From: Bin52 sp965243345
GTDB lineage: Bacteria > Pseudomonadota > Alphaproteobacteria > Thalassobaculales > Thalassobaculaceae
NCBI GenBank assembly: GCA_965243345.1
Contig: CBDEUR010000003.1
Span: 3,720,001-3,784,000, forward strand
Length of the DNA: 64,000 nucleotides
Direction of reading: 5' to 3'
Below, in pieces: positions 60,054 to 64,000 of this stretch. The translations under genes were made by a program, and so were the position numbers. Position 1 is the stretch's first letter, and each line of letters starts with the position of its first letter. The notes below the pieces were generated by a model. That model did not search any database. It saw only the letters and a program-made list of their open reading frames with translations, and was not told the DNA's origin.

Positions 60054-61085
60054 TCAGGCGTCGCGCCGGTAGAGATCGCATCCGGTCCCGTCGGCGCTGC
60101 GAACAAGTCCGCCGGTCGCAAGCAGCCTGTTGATGTGAGCGATGGTCTCGCCGATGGCGAACCGGGCCTGGAAGGTATCGAGCTCGCGTGGAAACAGCGC
60201 CCGCATCACTGCCGAGGCGGCGGCCGGCTCGCCGCAGGCATCGAGGGTGAGCGCGAGACGCATCTCGTGGTGGCGGGCGAGATCGGCGATCCGGGTGCGC
60301 AGCTCGCGGTATGGCCGGTTGTGGGCCGGCAGCACCAGCACGTCGTCGGCCACCTCGTCGAGCGATCCGAGGAACTCGAGGTAGTCCGACAGCGGATCGG
60401 CATCGGGCTCCTGCCACCACACGGCAATGATCGGGGTGATCCGCGGCAGCAGCATGTCGCCGCCCAGCAGAACCCGGTCCGTGTCACAGTACAGCGCGAC
60501 GTGATCGGGCGAGTGGCCGGAACCGAAGATCGGCTGCCACAGCCGCTCCCCGATCCTGAACCCGCTCTGGCGGGTAATCCGGCTGTAGGACACCGGGATC
60601 GGGGTGACCAGGCCGCGGTAGTCGTTGCCGAGCTCGCACCACGCCCGGATGTCCTTCTCTGCGAACCCCGCGCGGCGGTAGAACCCCTGCATCTCCGCCG
60701 ACTGCCCGCTCTCGGTGTCGAGCCAGGCCGACCGGGCCATCAGCCATTCGACCCGGCTCATCCACAGCCCCGCACCGGTCCGTTCCTGCAGCCAGCCGGC
60801 CATGCCCACGTGGTCCGGGTGGAAGTGGGTGACGATGATGCGGGTGACCGGACGGCCGTTCAGCCTGGTTGCCAGCAGCCTCTCCCACACTGCCATGGTG
60901 CCGGGATCGGCAAGGCCGCAGTCGACCAGCGTCCAGCCGTCGCCGTCCTCCAGCAGGTAGAGATTGACGTGATCGAGCGCCAGCGGCATCGGCAACCGGA
61001 TCCACAGGATGCCGGGGGCGATCTCGATCGGGCTGTCGGGCTCGGGAACCCGGGTGCCAAGGACGTAGTCGACGGCGCTTTCCAT
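60054..61085 (-). CDS. MBL-fold metallohydrolase
   Basis: This 343-residue metallo-beta-lactamase-fold hydrolase has dinuclear zinc motifs VTHFHPDHVGMAGWL, FGSGHSPDHVALY, VLLGGDMLLPR and VLPAHNRPY. The N-terminus (PLALDHVNLYLLEDGDGWTL) and a C-terminal winged-helix-like segment (FARFAIGETIAHINRLL-type) match the group with LACTB2-like and flavin-independent thioesterase-like members. Start ATG 61085 or 61097; neither has a strong ribosome binding site. The substrate is probably a thioester or lactone but is not determined. Confidence 0.87.
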   Translation of the reverse strand: MESAVDYVLGTRVPEPDSPIEIAPGILWIRLPMPLALDHVNLYLLEDGDGWTLVDCGLADPGTMAVWERLLATRLNGRPVTRIIVTHFHPDHVGMAGWLQERTGAGLWMSRVEWLMARSAWLDTESGQSAEMQGFYRRAGFAEKDIRAWCELGNDYRGLVTPIPVSYSRITRQSGFRIGERLWQPIFGSGHSPDHVALYCDTDRVLLGGDMLLPRITPIIAVWWQEPDADPLSDYLEFLGSLDEVADDVLVLPAHNRPYRELRTRIADLARHHEMRLALTLDACGEPAAASAVMRALFPRELDTFQARFAIGETIAHINRLLATGGLVRSADGTGCDLYRRDA

Positions 61086-61180
61086 GGCCGGCACCATACT
61101 GGCGGGGCCCAATGGTTGCAAAACGCCCGCCGGTCCTGTCAAACAGGCAGGATCAGGGTCGGGAACGGGAGTAGGGACTC

Positions 61181-61540
61181 ATGCCGCTTGAGGGAAACTG
61201 GCTGCTCGTCGTCAGCATGGACGTGGCTCCGGAGAAGGAGGCGCTGTTCAACGAGGTCTACGACACCGAACACATTCCCTACCTGTCCGAGGTGCCGGGC
61301 GTGATCTCGGTCTCGCGCCTGGTTCGAGAGCCGCTCGAACTCAACCTGGGCGGATCCGTGCAGGCGATCGACGTGGCCGATGAACCCAAATACTGCGCCA
61401 TGTACGAGATCACCGGTCCGCAGGTGCTGACCAGCGCCGCCTGGGGCAGGGCCGGTGAGAAGGGCCGGTGGGCGAGCGAGGTCAGGCCGCACACCTTCAA
61501 CCGGCGCCACGTGCTGCGCCGGGTGCCGGACGGGAACTGA
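61181..61540 (+). CDS. Small dimeric alpha-beta barrel protein (EthD/NIPSNAP-like)
   Basis: This 119-residue protein has the ferredoxin-like fold of dimeric alpha-beta barrels: NWLLVVSMDVAPEKEALFNE, YDTEHIPYLSEVPGVISVSR and KYCAMYEITGPQVLTSAAWG. Such proteins can be small-molecule mono-oxygenases, isomerases or binding proteins; no catalytic residue is certain. Its stop is 7 bp before the next gene, so the two form an operon. Confidence 0.72.
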   Translation: MPLEGNWLLVVSMDVAPEKEALFNEVYDTEHIPYLSEVPGVISVSRLVREPLELNLGGSVQAIDVADEPKYCAMYEITGPQVLTSAAWGRAGEKGRWASEVRPHTFNRRHVLRRVPDGN

Positions 61541-61547
61541 CACGCCC

Positions 61548-62519
61548 TTGACAGGGATCCCGTTCCTTTCGGGCACCGCCATCGACGCCCTTGCCATTAC
61601 CGGCAGGGACGTCATGGACATGATCGAGGACCTGCTGGCGCGGCGTGACCGTGGCACCGTCTGGTGGGCGGACAAGTCGATGATCCGGACCCCGGACGGC
61701 CGTTACATGATGTCGGTCATGGCGGCAGCCGATGATCCCGCCTGCCTGGTGGTGAAGTCGCTCATCGTGAACGACCGCAACGGCGCACGGGGACTTCCGG
61801 CGCTCAACGGCCTGATCACGGTGCTCGACGGCGAAACCGGCGTGCCGCTTGCAACGCTTGACGCCAACCGGGTGACCGAGCTGCGCACACCGGCACTCAG
61901 CTGCGTGGCGGCGCTGCGGCTGTGCCGGACCGACGCCTCGGTCGCCGCCTTCGTCGGCTGCGGCGTCCAGGCCCGCAGCCACCTCGACGCCTACCTGGAG
62001 CTGTTTCCGCTGCGCGAGATCCGGCTGTTCGGGCGCGGGCGTCCCAACATCGACCGGCTTGCCCGGCTCGGGCGCGGCCGGGGCCTCGGGGTGGAGATCT
62101 GCGACACGCCCCGCCAGGCGGTCGAAGGTGCGGACATCGTGACCAGCACCATCACCGTTTACCCGCCCATACCGCCGTTCCTCGATGCCGGCTGGCTCAA
62201 GCCCGGCGCCTGTGCCGTGATCACCGACAGCTCCTTGCCGTGGTTCCGCGAGACCTTCGGCGCGTTCGACCGCATCATCATCGACGACATGGACCAGGAA
62301 GCCGGCATGGCGAAGAAGCTCGCCGACCCCGACCTGGTCAGCGGCGATCTCGCCGACCTGGTGGCGGGGCGGACGGGCGGGCGCGGATCGCCGCAGGAGC
62401 GCACGGCGTTCAATTTCCGTTCACACCCGGTCGGTGATCTCGCGTTCGCCGCACTCGCGGTCACCCGGGCCTTCGGCGGCAGCCGGGGCGCCATGGACAG
62501 GTCACCCGGCACCTGCTAG
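61548..62519 (+). CDS. Ornithine cyclodeaminase/mu-crystallin-family protein
   Basis: This 323-residue NAD(P)-binding enzyme of the OCD family (ornithine cyclodeaminase, alanine dehydrogenase AlaDH, ketimine reductase) has ACLVVKSLIVNDRNGARGLP, DANRVTELRTPALSCVAA, the dinucleotide loop FVGCGVQARSHLDAY and GADIVTSTITVYPPIPPFLD. The start is most likely TTG 61548, which gives the family-like LTGIPFLSGTAIDAL; the longer frame overlaps the upstream gene. It ends in TAG. The substrate amino acid is unknown. Confidence 0.87.
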   Translation: MTGIPFLSGTAIDALAITGRDVMDMIEDLLARRDRGTVWWADKSMIRTPDGRYMMSVMAAADDPACLVVKSLIVNDRNGARGLPALNGLITVLDGETGVPLATLDANRVTELRTPALSCVAALRLCRTDASVAAFVGCGVQARSHLDAYLELFPLREIRLFGRGRPNIDRLARLGRGRGLGVEICDTPRQAVEGADIVTSTITVYPPIPPFLDAGWLKPGACAVITDSSLPWFRETFGAFDRIIIDDMDQEAGMAKKLADPDLVSGDLADLVAGRTGGRGSPQERTAFNFRSHPVGDLAFAALAVTRAFGGSRGAMDRSPGTC

Positions 62520-62576
62520 ACCACCGCCGGGTCTGTTCGGGACCCCGTGCCCCGCGCCTGGTGACGGAGGAAACTG

Positions 62577-63143
62577 ATGAAGATCAACGGCAATGCCGTG
62601 CGCCCGGGCAACGTGCTCGAGCACAACGGGCGGCTGTGGGTGGCGGTCCGCATCCAGGCCGTCAAACCGGGCAAGGGGGGCGCCTTCAACCAGGTCGAAC
62701 TCAAGGACATCCGGAACGGCTCGAAGCTCAACGAACGGTTCCGCGCCGACGAACAGGTGGAACGGGTGCGGCTTGAACAGCGCAAGGCCCAGTACCTGTA
62801 TCGCGATGACGACCTGATCACCTTCATGGACAGCGAGACCTACGAACAGTCCGCAATCAGCGCCGACCTGCTGGGCGAACAGGTCATCTACCTTCGCGAC
62901 GGCATGGAGGTCACGGTAGAAAGCTACGAGGGGGAACCGCTGTCGGTGATCCTGCCGGACACGGTGACCATGGAGGTGGTCGAAGCCGACGCGGTGGTCA
63001 AGGGACAGACCGCGTCCTCGTCCTACAAGCCGGCCGTGCTCGAGAACGGCGCACGCATCATGGTTCCGCCCCACATTGCCGCCGGAACCAGGGTCGTGGT
63101 CAAGCCGGCGGAAGGAACCTACGTGGAGCGCGCCAAGGACTGA
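62577..63143 (+). CDS. efp: Elongation factor P
   Basis: This 188-residue three-domain factor relieves ribosome stalling at polyproline. Domain I tip AVKPGKGGAFNQVELKD carries Lys33, the position that is post-translationally modified in many bacteria. Domain II has DDDLITFMDSETYEQ, and the C-terminal OB domain has SSSYKPAVLENGARIMVPPH. GGAGGAAACTG precedes ATG. It is followed 23 bp later by suhB, a frequent alphaproteobacterial arrangement. Many GC-rich proteins here contain Pro runs, consistent with need for EF-P. Confidence 0.97.
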   Translation: MKINGNAVRPGNVLEHNGRLWVAVRIQAVKPGKGGAFNQVELKDIRNGSKLNERFRADEQVERVRLEQRKAQYLYRDDDLITFMDSETYEQSAISADLLGEQVIYLRDGMEVTVESYEGEPLSVILPDTVTMEVVEADAVVKGQTASSSYKPAVLENGARIMVPPHIAAGTRVVVKPAEGTYVERAKD

Positions 63144-63166
63144 CGCGCCAGGGACCGGCCGGACAC

Positions 63167-63976
63167 ATGCGCAGCGCCATCATCAACGTCATGGCCCGGG
63201 CCTGCTACAAGGTGGCGCGCGGTCTCATCCATGATTTCGGCGAGGTCGAACAGCTGCAGGTCTCCCGCAAGGGCCCGGCCGACTTCGTTTCCACCGCCGA
63301 TCTCGGAGCCCAGCGCGGCCTGGTGCGCGAGCTGTCGCGCGCCCGGCCGGACTACGGTTTCCTGCTCGAGGAATCCGACCCGGTCGAGAGCAGGGATCCC
63401 TTGGGCCGGCGCTGGATCGTGGATCCGCTGGACGGGACGACCAACTACCTGCACGGCCTTCCGCACTGGGCGATTTCGGTCGGGCTGGAGGAGGGCGGGG
63501 AACTGGTGGCGGGGGTCATCTACGACCCGGTTCGCGACGAACTGTTCTGGGCCGAGAAGGGTGCGGGCGCCTTTCTCAACAACCGGCGCCTGAGGGTGGC
63601 GGAACGACGCGGTCTCACCCAGTCCCTGATCGCGACCGGCCTGCCGTTCGCCGGACAGGGCGACCACGATGCCGCGTTTGCCCAGCTGCGCGCCGTGGCG
63701 GCGGAAACCGCCGGCATCCGCCGTACCGGGGCGGCAGCGCTCGATCTCGCCTATGTCGCCGCGGGACGATACGACGGGTTCTGGGAAAACGGGCTGCAAC
63801 CGTGGGACATTGCCGCCGGAATCGTCCTGGTGCGGGAGGCCGGCGGATACGTCACCGACCGGGCCGGCGGCAGGGACATGATGGTCTCGGGCGACGTGGT
63901 GGCCGCCAGCGCCCGCGTCCACCATCGACTGTTCGCCCTGGTCCGTGCGCGCCGGGACCGGACGCCACCGTCCTGA
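63167..63976 (+). CDS. suhB: Inositol monophosphatase-family protein SuhB
   Basis: This 269-residue magnesium-dependent phosphatase has family motif 1 WIVDPLDGTTNYLHGLPHWA, metal ligand in LLEESDP and motif 2 ENGLQPWDIAAGIVLVREAG. SuhB hydrolyses inositol monophosphate and in several bacteria assists rRNA transcription antitermination. It is complete, ending with TGA at 63974-63976, and is the second gene of the efp operon. Confidence 0.95.
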   Translation: MRSAIINVMARACYKVARGLIHDFGEVEQLQVSRKGPADFVSTADLGAQRGLVRELSRARPDYGFLLEESDPVESRDPLGRRWIVDPLDGTTNYLHGLPHWAISVGLEEGGELVAGVIYDPVRDELFWAEKGAGAFLNNRRLRVAERRGLTQSLIATGLPFAGQGDHDAAFAQLRAVAAETAGIRRTGAAALDLAYVAAGRYDGFWENGLQPWDIAAGIVLVREAGGYVTDRAGGRDMMVSGDVVAASARVHHRLFALVRARRDRTPPS

Positions 63977-64000
63977 AAGGCCATGTCGTTGTCGCGGGAA

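Overview
The window is GC-rich and densely coding, with strong codon bias, short or overlapping gene junctions and GGAGG-type ribosome binding sites. The gene set (peptide ABC importer, HyuAB, PxpABC, AmtB-GlnK, EF-P next to SuhB, a CoA-binding/MetY protein) points to a heterotrophic alphaproteobacterium, probably Rhodospirillales-like. That placement is inference; there is no rRNA or tRNA gene here to anchor it.

Layout. 1-7.9 kb is a mobile-element and toxin-antitoxin graveyard on the minus strand. It holds the end of an IS21-family element with a 22-bp repeat array, a HigB-like toxin gene cut in two by a complete IS1634-family element (10-bp inverted repeats, 6-bp target duplication), a frameshifted HTH gene, an Mrr N-terminal remnant, a truncated HigB with intact HigA, and VapBC whose toxin frame runs on into higA. 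8.3-10.7 kb carries a divergent sugar-acid pair (UxaA-type dehydratase and an SDR dehydrogenase). 10.7-19.4 kb is one long minus-strand operon: substrate-binding protein, two permeases, two ATPases, M20 peptidase, TusA-like protein, SRPBCC protein and a phosphonoacetate hydrolase-like enzyme. A cytochrome c protein and an alpha/beta hydrolase follow.

22.3-30.4 kb encodes two very large secreted or surface proteins and a translationally coupled HU protein. A perfect 23-copy heptanucleotide tract lies just upstream, a candidate phase-variation switch. 31-40.7 kb mixes housekeeping genes (glycerophosphodiesterase, HyuAB, a metal permease) with relics: an antitoxin with an in-frame amber codon, a mosaic scar made of nitroreductase, transposase and permease pieces, and BrnA with only the tail of BrnT. 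40.7-50.4 kb has a TPR protein, a six-gene sulfur-amino-acid-flavoured operon that includes a CoA-binding/MetY fusion, and amtB-glnK. 50.5-53.8 kb has two HAD hydrolases, an agmatinase-family enzyme and PxpA.

53.9-58.3 kb is an accessory island between pxpA and pxpBC. It holds an AAA15-type ATPase whose Walker B glutamate is replaced by glycine, and a compact three-gene operon of an unrecognised 432-residue protein, an Xre/MbcA-type antitoxin and a RES-domain toxin. This operon is the best candidate for an undescribed system. The window closes with pxpBC, an MBL-fold hydrolase, a small dimeric-barrel protein, an ornithine cyclodeaminase homologue, efp and suhB.
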